A stretch of 64,000 bases of DNA from Chitinophaga jiangningensis (GTDB lineage Bacteria > Bacteroidota > Bacteroidia > Chitinophagales > Chitinophagaceae), in the NCBI RefSeq assembly GCF_900142605.1, contig NZ_FRBL01000011.1, positions 62,001-126,000 on the forward strand, read 5' to 3'. Numbering within the stretch: position 1 is the stretch's first letter; the number at the start of each line of letters is the position of its first letter. Below the pieces are notes generated by a model, which saw nothing but the letters and a program-made list of their open reading frames with translations, did not search any database and was not told the DNA's origin. Positions 25,354 to 35,114 of this stretch are shown here, piece after piece. Position numbers and translations under genes: made by a program.

Positions 25354-25872
25354 TCAAAATTTTTTGCCGATGCCCAGGCTAACCACCCAGGTATCATATC
25401 CGTTAAATTTTATATCATACGTTATCCCCGGACTCAGTTCCCATGATTTAGGGAGTTCGACACCATACTCCACGCCTATACGTCCGAGGAAGAAAGATTC
25501 ACCGGAGGCAAATTCACCGCCGGCGCCCAGCATTACCGCCAGCTTTTCTACCGGACGGAAAGCGCCTACCAGGCAGGAAGAAACGGGAAAACTCCTGTTG
25601 ATGACCTTCTCTTCTCTTTCCACCTCAAAATCGTCCAGGATGATATCATTATGTAATCCGAGGCTCCATTTTTTGTTGAAATTGTAGTTATAGTCCAGGC
25701 TCCAGGAGGCTGCAATGAGCCATTTGCGGTCACCGCTTTCATTGAGGCCTTTGCTAATATGGGCGTGCCCGATAGCCACAGCTATTTCATGGTGTTTTTC
25801 TTCCTGTGCGTAAAGTTGATAGCATAACAACAGGCTGCATAACAGCAGGCAAGCGCTTTTCATGAGCGTCAA
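25354..25872 (-). CDS. Small outer-membrane beta-barrel protein
   Basis: 172 aa. Signal peptide ends QLYAQ (near residue 22). Alternating hydrophobic strands follow (WLIAASWSLDYNYNFNKKWSLGLHNDIIL) and the chain ends in an aromatic residue, VVSLGIGKKF, as expected for BAM-inserted barrels. Length suits an 8-strand barrel. Function is unknown. It is a single-gene unit ended by the terminator 25294-25330. Confidence 0.75.
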   Translation of the reverse strand: MTLMKSACLLLCSLLLCYQLYAQEEKHHEIAVAIGHAHISKGLNESGDRKWLIAASWSLDYNYNFNKKWSLGLHNDIILDDFEVEREEKVINRSFPVSSCLVGAFRPVEKLAVMLGAGGEFASGESFFLGRIGVEYGVELPKSWELSPGITYDIKFNGYDTWVVSLGIGKKF

Positions 25873-25992
25873 TTTATTGGATTAAACCTGTAACCTGGAA
25901 TAGAGATGAACTGCTAATGAGGATATGCGAGGAATGGGACATGCGTCCGAGTTTACTAACAGCAGACAGCAATAATTGTTTATATGACGGAA

Positions 25993-26871
25993 TTATCTAT
26001 TCCATTTATTTCTACCGAAGGAGTAGCTGACGGTTACAGAAGGGCCATTATATCCCCATTTGAAATAACCAAGCAGGTGCTCTTTATTCGCGTCCACACG
26101 GGCATTGAGGCCGGTATAACCTACGGCTACATCCAATCCTCTCCAGGCGCGGTAATTTACATTGAGGTTATAGGCAAGAATTTTTCCTTTGTAATCATTT
26201 ACTTTCAGGGAGAAGTAGTCGAATTCCGCATTGAGGTACCATTTTTTTGCGAAGGAATAACTACCCCAGACACCCAGATCCGGCAGTGGTGCAGTAACGC
26301 CAAAATCATCACTAACGTTGGCGCCTACATTGTTGCCAGTGAGGCCGATGCCGGCATTAAGGCCTACGATGTGTGCACCTACCAGCAATCCTGCCTCCCA
26401 TTTAGGTTTTACGAAAAACGCGTAACCATAGGAGAAGCGGTATATATTGGTGTTAAAGTGTGCATCTACTTCTGCATTTACATTATAGGTATGATCCCCG
26501 AAGGTGATGTCACGCTGCAACACTTTGGTGGAACTGCGGGCCACGCGGTAATACGTCAGGTTAAAGCGGGAATGCGGGGAGGCGCGCCATTGCAGGTCCG
26601 CGTAAAACGTAGAAGTGTTCCGGTTAAATCCCAGGTCATCCTCGAAATCCACGTTGGTACCTGCATTGCCGTTTTGCGTACCTACGGAAATATCCGTATT
26701 GTTGATCGGGAAAAATGCGCCCGCTGATACTTTATATTTTTCTACGTACCAGGGTGGTGAGGGTTTGGTTTTCTTTTGTGCATGTGTGGTAATGGTCAGT
26801 AACAGGCAGCATGCCAGGCATGCTGTAATCATCAGAAAGCGTTGATGCAATTGGTTTCCGGCGGTACTCAT
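25993..26871 (-). CDS. Outer-membrane beta-barrel protein
   Basis: 292 aa. The signal peptide ends THAQ (near residue 31). Repeated amphipathic strands follow (FYADLQWRASPHSRFNLTYYRVARS; WYLNAEFDYFSLKVNDY), with the ending YSFGRNKWNR. It resembles OmpW-like or porin-family Bacteroidota barrels, perhaps 12 strands, but no specific family is certain. No partner gene is evident. Confidence 0.7.
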   Translation of the reverse strand: MSTAGNQLHQRFLMITACLACCLLLTITTHAQKKTKPSPPWYVEKYKVSAGAFFPINNTDISVGTQNGNAGTNVDFEDDLGFNRNTSTFYADLQWRASPHSRFNLTYYRVARSSTKVLQRDITFGDHTYNVNAEVDAHFNTNIYRFSYGYAFFVKPKWEAGLLVGAHIVGLNAGIGLTGNNVGANVSDDFGVTAPLPDLGVWGSYSFAKKWYLNAEFDYFSLKVNDYKGKILAYNLNVNYRAWRGLDVAVGYTGLNARVDANKEHLLGYFKWGYNGPSVTVSYSFGRNKWNR

Positions 26872-27081
26872 GGTACTTGTTTTGGAGTGATGAATATATC
26901 AAACTTCTATTCGTAGTACGTTTTGAGATGACTGCCGCTATTTGCTGTTTATGCCAGGGAGTGCTTGGAAAGGTATTTTACTAAAGGTAACATTTATTTA
27001 TGTTATAAAAATCAGGAGGTTTAGGGAGATGTTGGGGCCGCCCGGGAAGACTACAAGTGCTATATCATTCTTTCGGTATCA

Positions 27082-27177
27082 GCAGGCCCGGGGGCCTGCC
27101 GTTACCAAAAGAGTCGTTGGAGCCTTCCCGCTTCCGGAATCCACACTACCATTTTTCTGAATTTATTTATAAGTTTG
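27082..27177 (+). promoter_or_regulatory. Hairpin and -7 box upstream of sigma B
   Basis: In the gap 26872-27208, arms gcaggcc (27082-27088) and ggcctgc (27093-27099) form a G+C-rich hairpin. TAAGTTTG at 27170-27177 matches the -7 consensus TAnnTTTG, 31 bp before the TTG start of the sigma gene. No clear -33 box. A 72-codon frame here is not accepted as a gene. Confidence 0.4.
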
Positions 27178-27208
27178 TACCGGACCAGACCATAATAAAA
27201 AATCGATT

Positions 27209-27793
27209 TTGCCAGGTGTGATACCATATGAGGAGGAGGCATTGCTTACTGCGATAGCGGAAAATGATACCGCAGCATACGCCTGTTTATATGACACATA
27301 TTACAACACACTGGTATATTTTTCCCTCAGCATCATCCAGAATCAACAGCAGGCAGAAGACATTGCCACCGAGTGCCTGCTGAAGCTATGGCAGGCCCCA
27401 ACCCGGTTTGAGTCGACCGGCAAACTCAGGGCCTACCTCTTTACCCTGGCAAGAAACGCCAGCCTTAATTATCTGAAGCACCTGCGCGTGCGCGACAAAC
27501 ACGGACCCGACATCTCCGGACAAACTGAAACCGACGTCAGTATTGAGTCGCTGATGGTGGAATCAGAGCTGATGCGCCTTGTATACGAAGAAATCGCCCG
27601 GCTGCCGGAAGCCTACCGGCAGGTAGTAGAGCTCCTGTACCTGCAGGACCTGCCATCAGCGGATGCTGCCACACAACTGGGCATCAGCATGGAAAACTTC
27701 CGCCAGCGTAAAGGAAGGGCTATTGCGGCACTTAAAACAGCGCTCCTGAAAAAAGGTGTGAGCGACCGTTTCCTGAGTATTTTATTTTTTTAA
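27209..27793 (+). CDS. ECF RNA polymerase sigma factor (system B)
   Basis: 194 aa from a TTG start (TTG CCA GGT), kept because the N-terminus PGVIPYEEEALLTAIAENDTAAY matches that of sigma C (60387), which also begins with TTG. Region 2: QQQAEDIATECLLKLWQ; region 4: IARLPEAYRQVVELLYLQDLPSADAATQLGI. It is predicted to transcribe the SusCD operon downstream once released by FecR. FecR begins 44 bp downstream. Confidence 0.9.
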   Translation: MPGVIPYEEEALLTAIAENDTAAYACLYDTYYNTLVYFSLSIIQNQQQAEDIATECLLKLWQAPTRFESTGKLRAYLFTLARNASLNYLKHLRVRDKHGPDISGQTETDVSIESLMVESELMRLVYEEIARLPEAYRQVVELLYLQDLPSADAATQLGISMENFRQRKGRAIAALKTALLKKGVSDRFLSILFF

Positions 27794-27837
27794 GATTTTT
27801 TTGTCACGCTTTGTAATAGTCAGTTGTTATACTGGAA

Positions 27838-29064
27838 ATGGGGGACATGCCAACAGACGAACATTCATTGATGGACCATGCTTTTGAAGAGAATATAGCG
27901 CAGCTGCTGCACCGGCAGCTGACGGGGGAAGTATTATCCGCCGCGGAGCAGCAGGAACTGGAAGCCTGGAAGAATAAGTCTGTACACAACGCAGCACTCC
28001 TCCAAAAAATAAACGATGAGGCATCCATACATCAGCTGCTGCAAACCTGGCATAACATTGACCGAAACCGGGCGCAAAACAAAGTGCGTTTCCTCGCCAT
28101 GCTGCAACCGCCGGTAGTGCGCCAACCCCGGCTACGCCTGCTGCGCAGCAAAATATTCCGCTATGCTGCCGCTGCCACCCTGCTAATTGGCATTGCTACC
28201 TTTTACTGGCAACAACAACACCCCAACAAACCAGCAGTCGCCTTCCGGGAAACCGCCCCCATAGCGCCTGGCAAGGAAGGCGCCATCCTAACGCTGGCCG
28301 ATGGCTCGCAAATGGTGCTCGACAGCGCCGGAAACGGCCTGGTAGCCAACCAGAACGGTACCCGGATCATGCTGCAAAACGGGCAACTGGCGTATAACGC
28401 TGGTGGGGGAACCTCAGGCACCATAGCATTCAACACCGTTAGTACTCCTAAAGGCCGGCAATTTAAGCTGATACTCCCCGATGGCACCAGCGTATGGCTC
28501 AATGCCGCCAGCGCCATCACGTACCCTACTGCCTTTAACGGCCATGAACGTACGATTACATTACAGGGTGAAGCCTACTTTGAAGTAGCTACCAACGATA
28601 AAGCGCCATTTAAAGTAACCGCTGGCGAAGCCACCACCATTGAAGTGCTGGGCACCAGCTTTAACGTAAACGCATATACCAACGAAAATAACATACGGAC
28701 CACGCTCCTTAGCGGAGCAGTGCGCATAAAAGCCTACCAGCAAACCGTTACGCTCAAACCTGCACAACAGGCGGCTGTGAAGCCATCCACCGCGCAACTG
28801 GTAGTACACAACGCGGTTAATACCGACCAGGTACTGGCCTGGAAAAATGGCCTGTTCAATTTTGAAAATGCCAGCCTCGACGAAGTAATGCGGCAACTGG
28901 AGCGCTGGTACGATATAGAAGTAGTTTATGAGAAAGGTATCCCTCCTACCCGCTTTGGCGGAGAGATCAACAAACAGAACACCCTGCAGGATGTATTGCA
29001 GATCCTGGAAGGTTCCAACGTACACTTCCAGCTACAAGGCCGTAAACTCATTGTAATGCCGTAA
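27838..29064 (+). CDS. FecR-family anti-sigma factor (system B)
   Basis: 408 aa. The cytoplasmic sigma-binding part (~1-100) is followed by a membrane helix (~104-120, FRYAAAATLLIGIATFYW). The FecR domain (~190-290) contains NTVSTPKGRQFKLILPDGTSVWLNAASAITYP and the GEAYFEV signature, and DUF4974 ends the chain (NGLFNFENASLDEVMRQLERWYDIEV). It is the larger FecR type with a long periplasmic linker. It should couple the STN domain of the 29250 SusC to the sigma factor. Confidence 0.94.
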   Translation: MGDMPTDEHSLMDHAFEENIAQLLHRQLTGEVLSAAEQQELEAWKNKSVHNAALLQKINDEASIHQLLQTWHNIDRNRAQNKVRFLAMLQPPVVRQPRLRLLRSKIFRYAAAATLLIGIATFYWQQQHPNKPAVAFRETAPIAPGKEGAILTLADGSQMVLDSAGNGLVANQNGTRIMLQNGQLAYNAGGGTSGTIAFNTVSTPKGRQFKLILPDGTSVWLNAASAITYPTAFNGHERTITLQGEAYFEVATNDKAPFKVTAGEATTIEVLGTSFNVNAYTNENNIRTTLLSGAVRIKAYQQTVTLKPAQQAAVKPSTAQLVVHNAVNTDQVLAWKNGLFNFENASLDEVMRQLERWYDIEVVYEKGIPPTRFGGEINKQNTLQDVLQILEGSNVHFQLQGRKLIVMP

Positions 29065-29249
29065 GCATACCAACTCATTCAATATCGCTAACAATAAACG
29101 TAACAGAATCATGACCTAATGTATCCCTGGGGAACAGCAGCAAAAAAGCCGAAAGCGCTTGCAACACTCTCGGCCGGCGGCTGGGCTGATCCCTCAACAA
29201 TTTCTTAGGACGAATTGCTTTTTTATCAACCCTAACCAACACGTAAGTT

Positions 29250-32200
29250 ATGGATTTTACTGCTTTTCCCAAGCCGTACCTGGATGCTATGCCTGTTCAG
29301 GAACCACCGGCTCAGGGGTTATCAACCAAAGTGCTGCCTGCCGATGGGCTGAAAGTCAAGCCAGGCCGAAGCGCAGGCGCAGCCACAATTTTTCTTGCTA
29401 TGAGATTGACATTTTTTTTGCTTTTTGTCACACTGATGCATGTGCAGGCTGCCGTAGAAGCCCAGTCTGTGTCGGTATCGGGCACCAACATCCCGGTAAA
29501 GGCCCTGCTGCTTACCATCCGGCAGCAAACAGGCTACGTAGCCTTCTATAACCAGGATATGCTGGCAAATGCCAAAACCGTTTCTGTAAACGGTACGATC
29601 GAACTCCCGGAGCTGCTGAAAATTATGGCGAAAGATCAGCCGTTCCGCATGGAGCTGAAAGAAAATACAAAAACCATCATTATCACGCCAAGGCCGGAGC
29701 CTGTTAACGTCCTGCTCAACTATGCGGAGGCGCAACAGCCCTCCCCTAAAATATCCGGGCATGTGGCGGACAGCGTATGTAATTGTGCCCTTCCAGGAGC
29801 CACCGTCCGCGTGAAAGGCAAGCCCGCCACCGCTTCTACGGATGCACAGGGCAACTTCCAGATCGAAGCCGCCGCCGGTGATGTACTCCTTATCTCCTTC
29901 GTAGGATACCGCCCCACGCAATACACGGTCCGTAAAGACAAACAGGTATCCATCATCCTGGCACCCACCATTTCATCCATCAACAACGTGGTGGTAACCG
30001 GGATATTCAATAAATCAAAGGAGTCGTATACCGGTGCTGCTAAAACCATTACCGCCAAAGAGATTCAGAACTTCCAGGGAAGAAACATCTTTGTAACCCT
30101 CGGCAACATTGATCCTTCCTTCTACATCGTGCCGGATAACAATTTCGGGTCGGACCCTAACCACCTCCCGGATATCCAGCTGCGTGGCAACAGGAACCTG
30201 CCTAATATCGACCAGCTGCAGGACAACACCTCCGCCCTCATCAATACACCGCTGATTATTATGGATGGTTTCCCGATCACGCTGCAACGTATGATGGACC
30301 TCAACACCAACGAGATTGCCACCATCACCCTGCTCAAAGACGGACCAGCCACCGCCATCTATGGCTCCCGGGGCTCTAATGGCGTTATTGTGATCACCAC
30401 CAAAGAACCTGTAGCCGGCAGGCTGCGCCTGACTTACAGAGGCGGCCTGAGTTTGAGTACACCAGACCTGAGCTCCTACCACCTGCTGAATGCGCGGGAT
30501 AAGCTGGAACTGGAGCGACTCTCCGGATTTTACTACAATTCTACAAAGAGTCCCCAGCAAAACATCAACCTCCAAACCTATTACAATGAAGTGAAAGGAT
30601 TGGTGGAAAGCGGGGTGAATACCGACTGGATGGCACAGCCCCTGCGCAACGGTGTGGACCAGCAGCACTCCCTGCGACTTGAAGGTGGGGACGCTGCCTT
30701 CCGCTATGCACTCATCGGCGATATCCATAAAATACAAGGCGTCATGAAAGGTTCCGACAGGCAAACCATCAACGGAACCGTGGACCTCTCCTACCGGCTG
30801 AAAAAGTTAAACTTCAGGAATAGTCTGACCGTGGGTAGTGTGAAAGCCAATCAATCGCCCTGGGGCGCCTTTGGGGATTATGTAAAACTCAATCCTTACT
30901 GGAGTCCTTACGACTCCTCCGGGCACATCGCCAAAACCTTTACTCCCTTCAGCTACGATTACTGGGTACAGAAAAACGGTACCGGCGGAAAGCCTTATGC
31001 CAACCCGATGTATGATGCTACGCTGAATACATTTGACCGCAATCAATACCTGAATATCATCAATAACTTTCAGGTGGACTGGACGCCGTTTAACCACTTC
31101 ACCGTGCGTGGCGGACTGGGCATCAACGCCACCAATGCCAATACAGATAACTTTAAACCTGCGGAACACTCTGCCTTTGCCGGTTACAGCGATGCCGACA
31201 TCTTACGTAAAGGCACCTACGATTATGGCAGCGGCAGATCGTTTAGTTATACCAGCACGCTGAATCTTCAATATAGCAACCTGTTTAAGGGTTTGCATTT
31301 CCTGAGCATCGGGGCGCAGCTGGAAGCTGCCGAAGATAAAAGCACCAACTACACCTTTGCGGCGGAAGGATTTCCGGATGCCAGCATCGACTTTTTAGGC
31401 ATGGCCCTCCAATACCAGAAAGATGGTAAACCCGGAGGCAGCGAAGCTACCACCAGGCGGGTAAGCGCCGTAGGTAACGTTAGTTACAGCTACGATGACC
31501 GCTACTTTGCCGATGCCAGCTATCGTGTGGATGGTGCTTCCCAATTTGGTACCAATAGTCGTTTTGCTCCTTTCTATTCCCTGGGCGCCGGATGGAACCT
31601 GCATCACATCGATTTCATTCATAACAACCTGCAGTTCGTAAACAGGCTGAAATTGCGCGGTTCCTACGGCGTTACCGGTAACCAGGCGTTTGCTGCCTAT
31701 CAGCCGCTGGCTACCTATGGCTACATCATCAATGATCACTATAAAAACTGGCTGGGAGCCACCCAAACTTCACTGGGCAATCCTAACCTGCAATGGCAGA
31801 AAAACCAGAAATACAACGGTGGACTGGAAGCGGAACTATTCCGTGGCAGGATTAACATCGTAGCGGATGTATACAGAGAAAGGACTTCTAATTTGCTCAG
31901 CTCACTCGAATTACCTTACTCCAATGGGTTTACCAGTTACATCGAAAACATCGGCCAGCTGGAGCAGCGAGGCTGGCAGGCCAGCGCTACGCTGATGCTG
32001 ATCCAGAATGATGCACGCCGCATCAGCTGGTCCGTAACAGGAAACATTGCACACAATACAGATCAGATTGTGCAGTTGTCGCAAGCCATGAAGGCTGCCA
32101 ACGAAAAGCTGGCGCTGCAAACCAACGGCAGCACGCCTAATAAAATCATCCGCGAAGGTGCTTCACAGAATACCATCTACGCCGTACGCTCGCTGGGTAT

Positions 32201-32750
32201 TGATCCCAGCACCGGCAGAGAGCTGTTCCTGACCCGCAAGGGCGAGGTGACCTACTCCTGGAATGCTGCTGACCGCGTAGCAGTCGGCCTCAATCAGCCA
32301 ACCTACCGGGGCAACTTCAGCACACTGGTACGTTACAAAGGCCTGAGCATGAACGCTTCCTTCGGTTACCGCCTCGGTGGACAAATCTACAACCAGACGC
32401 TGGTAGACCGCGTAGAAAGTGCAGATAAGTTCTTTAACGTAGACGCACGCGTATTTACGGACCGCTGGAAACAGCCGGGGGACAAAGCTTTCTTCAAGGG
32501 TATCAATGATTACTCGGTGATCTTCCCTTCTTCCCGGTTTGTGCAAAATGAGTCGACCCTTACCTGCCAGAACATCAATATCAACTATAATGTGCTGGAC
32601 AAGGTATGGCTGCAACACATCGGGCTACAGGCGCTTACGCTGTCTGCCAATACCGGTGAGCTGTTCTACCTCTCTACCGTGAAGCAGGAACGCGGGCTGG
32701 ATTATCCGTTTACCAGACAGGTTTCCTTTAATGTGTTTGCCACTTTTTAA
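29250..32750 (+). CDS. SusC/RagA TonB-linked outer-membrane transporter with STN domain (system B)
   Basis: 1166 aa from ATG 29250. An internal ATG at 29400 begins the hydrophobic signal helix, but long N-terminal extensions are usual in this class. STN domain ~residues 70-145 (VPVKALLLTIRQQTGYVAFYNQ is matched as IPVKALL...). The regulatory-like domain (~165-245) carries an unusual Cys-Asn-Cys in SVCNCALPGATVRV. The plug has IIMDGF and the SusC signature ITLLKDGPATAIYGSRGSNG. The barrel ends VFATF. It imports an oligomer, probably peptide, given the metalloprotease in the same operon. Confidence 0.95.
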   Translation: MDFTAFPKPYLDAMPVQEPPAQGLSTKVLPADGLKVKPGRSAGAATIFLAMRLTFFLLFVTLMHVQAAVEAQSVSVSGTNIPVKALLLTIRQQTGYVAFYNQDMLANAKTVSVNGTIELPELLKIMAKDQPFRMELKENTKTIIITPRPEPVNVLLNYAEAQQPSPKISGHVADSVCNCALPGATVRVKGKPATASTDAQGNFQIEAAAGDVLLISFVGYRPTQYTVRKDKQVSIILAPTISSINNVVVTGIFNKSKESYTGAAKTITAKEIQNFQGRNIFVTLGNIDPSFYIVPDNNFGSDPNHLPDIQLRGNRNLPNIDQLQDNTSALINTPLIIMDGFPITLQRMMDLNTNEIATITLLKDGPATAIYGSRGSNGVIVITTKEPVAGRLRLTYRGGLSLSTPDLSSYHLLNARDKLELERLSGFYYNSTKSPQQNINLQTYYNEVKGLVESGVNTDWMAQPLRNGVDQQHSLRLEGGDAAFRYALIGDIHKIQGVMKGSDRQTINGTVDLSYRLKKLNFRNSLTVGSVKANQSPWGAFGDYVKLNPYWSPYDSSGHIAKTFTPFSYDYWVQKNGTGGKPYANPMYDATLNTFDRNQYLNIINNFQVDWTPFNHFTVRGGLGINATNANTDNFKPAEHSAFAGYSDADILRKGTYDYGSGRSFSYTSTLNLQYSNLFKGLHFLSIGAQLEAAEDKSTNYTFAAEGFPDASIDFLGMALQYQKDGKPGGSEATTRRVSAVGNVSYSYDDRYFADASYRVDGASQFGTNSRFAPFYSLGAGWNLHHIDFIHNNLQFVNRLKLRGSYGVTGNQAFAAYQPLATYGYIINDHYKNWLGATQTSLGNPNLQWQKNQKYNGGLEAELFRGRINIVADVYRERTSNLLSSLELPYSNGFTSYIENIGQLEQRGWQASATLMLIQNDARRISWSVTGNIAHNTDQIVQLSQAMKAANEKLALQTNGSTPNKIIREGASQNTIYAVRSLGIDPSTGRELFLTRKGEVTYSWNAADRVAVGLNQPTYRGNFSTLVRYKGLSMNASFGYRLGGQIYNQTLVDRVESADKFFNVDARVFTDRWKQPGDKAFFKGINDYSVIFPSSRFVQNESTLTCQNININYNVLDKVWLQHIGLQALTLSANTGELFYLSTVKQERGLDYPFTRQVSFNVFATF

Positions 32751-32762
32751 AACCGATCAAAC

Positions 32763-34262
32763 ATGAAACGACTAACTATCACGACTATACTTTTCGGCGC
32801 GCTGGCATTCAGCAGCTGTAACAAATACCTGGACGTAACACCGCGAGCGCAAACGACCAAAGACCAGCTCTTCAGCACGGAGAAGGGTTTCAGGGATGCA
32901 CTCACCGGCGCCTACATCCAGATGAAGAGTAACAATACCTATGGCGGTGGCCTGATGTGGAGCACCATTGAATATATGGCGCGTAACTGGGATGTATCCG
33001 GTAGCAGCATTGCCATTACCAACCTTACCAATGCCAACTACAACGATGCACAGGTAAGAGGTATGCTGGATAATACCTATGCCGACCTTTACAAAGTAAT
33101 CGCCAGTGTAAATAGTATTCTGGAGAGAATTGACGGCCAGCAATCGGTATTTACGGGTAACAACTACGCGTTAATCAAGGGAGAAGCGCTGGCGCTGCGC
33201 GCCTTCAACCACTTCGACGTACTGCGGATGTTTGGCCCTATGCCGGACAATCCAGGCACCAGTACGCTGCTGCCTTATGTGACGGAAGTAACCCATGATA
33301 TTATCACGCCGGTAGCCTACCAGGAGTTTGCAAAAAACATCCTGGCCGACCTAGACGCTGCGGAGGCGCTGATGAAAGACAAAGATCCAATTCTCAGTTA
33401 CTCACTGGCAGAACTTAACCCGGTGGCTAATTCCAGCACACCACCGGTAGTGGCAGACAATTTCTATATGTACCGCCAGATCAGGCTGAACTACTATGCC
33501 GTGCTGGCGCTTAAAGCCCGGGTGTATATGTACCTCGCAGCCACTGACCCCGCCAACAAAGCCAAAGCTGCTCAGTATGCACAGCAGGTGATAGATGCGA
33601 AGGACCGTACAGGCCGTGCTACGTTCAGGCTTGGCCGTGAGAGCGACCGCGTGGCGGGGGATTACCTGATGTCGCCGGAGCATATTGCGGCACTCAGCGT
33701 ATACAACCTGGAAACCATAGCTACCAGCACGTTTGGCGAAACAGGATCGCTCGTGCGTACGGACTTCAATGTACAGGACGGGTTTTATTATCTCAACAAC
33801 CTTTTCCCGGTGGCAGAACGCACTTCAGATGTAAGGTGGAAGGAGATGTGGGTGTATAAGGTGACCAATACTTCCTATGTGATGTACCGTAAGTTTATAC
33901 AGAAGCCTTCGGCGCCGGTGTTGCAGGTACCCCTGCTGCGCCTCAGCGAAATGTACCTGATACTCACCGAATGTGCCGCCACCAAAGAGGCTGCAGAAAC
34001 CTGGTACCGTGCATACTGTAGCGAAAAAGGAATTCCCTTCCCTTCCGGCTTTAATGCGGCTGCCTGGGAAACGGACCGCAAGAACAAAATGATCCGCGAG
34101 TATGTGCGGGAGTTTTACGGGGAAGGACAAACGTTTTTTACCTACAAACGCTATAACGTGGCTACACTGCCTGCCAGCTGGACGTACAGCTATTATACCG
34201 GCAACCCTGCCAGGTATGTGGTGCCTAAACCTGATCGGGAAATAAATTATAACAACAAATAA
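32763..34262 (+). CDS. SusD/RagB-family lipoprotein (system B)
   Basis: 499 aa. The lipoprotein signal ends LAFSSC (C19), followed by NKYLDVTPRAQTTKDQLFSTEKGFRDALTGAY, the canonical SusD N-terminus. The middle has ALRAFNHFDVLRMFGPMP. The C-terminus has LLRLSEMYLILTECAA and a shortened RagB end (REYVREFYGEGQTFFTYKRYN). 12 bp after SusC. It belongs to the SusD branch seen with DUF4843 and PKD-like partners. Confidence 0.95.
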   Translation: MKRLTITTILFGALAFSSCNKYLDVTPRAQTTKDQLFSTEKGFRDALTGAYIQMKSNNTYGGGLMWSTIEYMARNWDVSGSSIAITNLTNANYNDAQVRGMLDNTYADLYKVIASVNSILERIDGQQSVFTGNNYALIKGEALALRAFNHFDVLRMFGPMPDNPGTSTLLPYVTEVTHDIITPVAYQEFAKNILADLDAAEALMKDKDPILSYSLAELNPVANSSTPPVVADNFYMYRQIRLNYYAVLALKARVYMYLAATDPANKAKAAQYAQQVIDAKDRTGRATFRLGRESDRVAGDYLMSPEHIAALSVYNLETIATSTFGETGSLVRTDFNVQDGFYYLNNLFPVAERTSDVRWKEMWVYKVTNTSYVMYRKFIQKPSAPVLQVPLLRLSEMYLILTECAATKEAAETWYRAYCSEKGIPFPSGFNAAAWETDRKNKMIREYVREFYGEGQTFFTYKRYNVATLPASWTYSYYTGNPARYVVPKPDREINYNNK

Positions 34263-34270
34263 AGACAGCC

Positions 34271-35095
34271 ATGAAAAATATAATCTGCATTTGCGCTACC
34301 GCCCTGGTGATTGTTTCGGGCTGCAAAAAATCGCCTTACCTCTCCTATAGCGATATTGCGCGGGTACAAATGAGTGATACCACTACACAAACGGCTACTT
34401 TTGTTTTTGAAAACAAAAGCGTGGTGCAGGATACGGTGTACATAGATATTAATACCATCGGCGGAATAACGCCGTACGACCGGCCGGTGAAGCTGATGCA
34501 GGTGCCGGAAGTTACGTATACCTATAAACGTGACCCTGTCACCAACCAGATCATAGACAGCATTGGCACAGAGTTACCTTTCAAGGCCCAGCCGGGCGTG
34601 CATTATGTGGACTTTAATGATAAAGCTGTACAAGGCATTATGGTCGTAAAAGCGAATGAGGCTACGGCTAAAATTCCTGTTATTTTATTGAGAGATGCCA
34701 GTCTCGCTACGAACACCTACCGCTTGCGTATACAGTTGGTAGCTAATGACCAGTTTGGGTTAGGAGAGAAAGCAGCCCGCGAAAAAACGCTGACCTTTTC
34801 TGATCACCTGGAGCGTTTTAAATCGTGGCAAACGGATAACGGCTTCTCACCGGCCTACAACTGGTTTAACAAGTACAGCACCGGTAAGCACCAGTTTATG
34901 ATTGATGTATTGAAACAAAATATTGATGAGGCCTGGTACCAGGCTGCCAACTCCAATGGCTCCCTGCGGCAGTTTGTGACCGTACTCAAAGAAGCATTGG
35001 CGGCGTTTAACAGCGACCCGGCCAACATTGCCAGCGGTAAAGCACCTGTGCGTGAAAACGCTTCACCCACCAGCCCGGCGATTACATTCCCTTAA
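34271..35095 (+). CDS. DUF4843-domain lipoprotein (system B)
   Basis: 274 aa. Signal ends IVSGC (C17). The body matches DUF4843 in layout: FVFENKSVVQDTVYIDINTIGGITPYDRPVKL, then GVHYVDF and VILLRDASLATNTYRLRIQLVAND. These are surface-exposed beta-sandwich lipoproteins encoded right after a SusD, 8 bp here. They presumably bind part of the substrate or stabilise the SusCD complex; the exact role is unknown. Confidence 0.85.
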   Translation: MKNIICICATALVIVSGCKKSPYLSYSDIARVQMSDTTTQTATFVFENKSVVQDTVYIDINTIGGITPYDRPVKLMQVPEVTYTYKRDPVTNQIIDSIGTELPFKAQPGVHYVDFNDKAVQGIMVVKANEATAKIPVILLRDASLATNTYRLRIQLVANDQFGLGEKAAREKTLTFSDHLERFKSWQTDNGFSPAYNWFNKYSTGKHQFMIDVLKQNIDEAWYQAANSNGSLRQFVTVLKEALAAFNSDPANIASGKAPVRENASPTSPAITFP

Positions 35096-35114
35096 TTCAT
35101 CAACCAACAATCAC

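Noticed and set aside
25984..26727. 247-codon plus-strand ORF
   Set aside because: Antisense to an outer-membrane barrel gene with signal peptide and strand pattern.
26942..27160. 72-codon plus-strand ORF
   Set aside because: Covers a G+C-rich hairpin and promoter region; no protein-like features.
35028..35114. Upstream start of the PKD-like lipoprotein
   Set aside because: Overlaps the DUF4843 gene and hides the lipoprotein signal that begins at ATG 35115.
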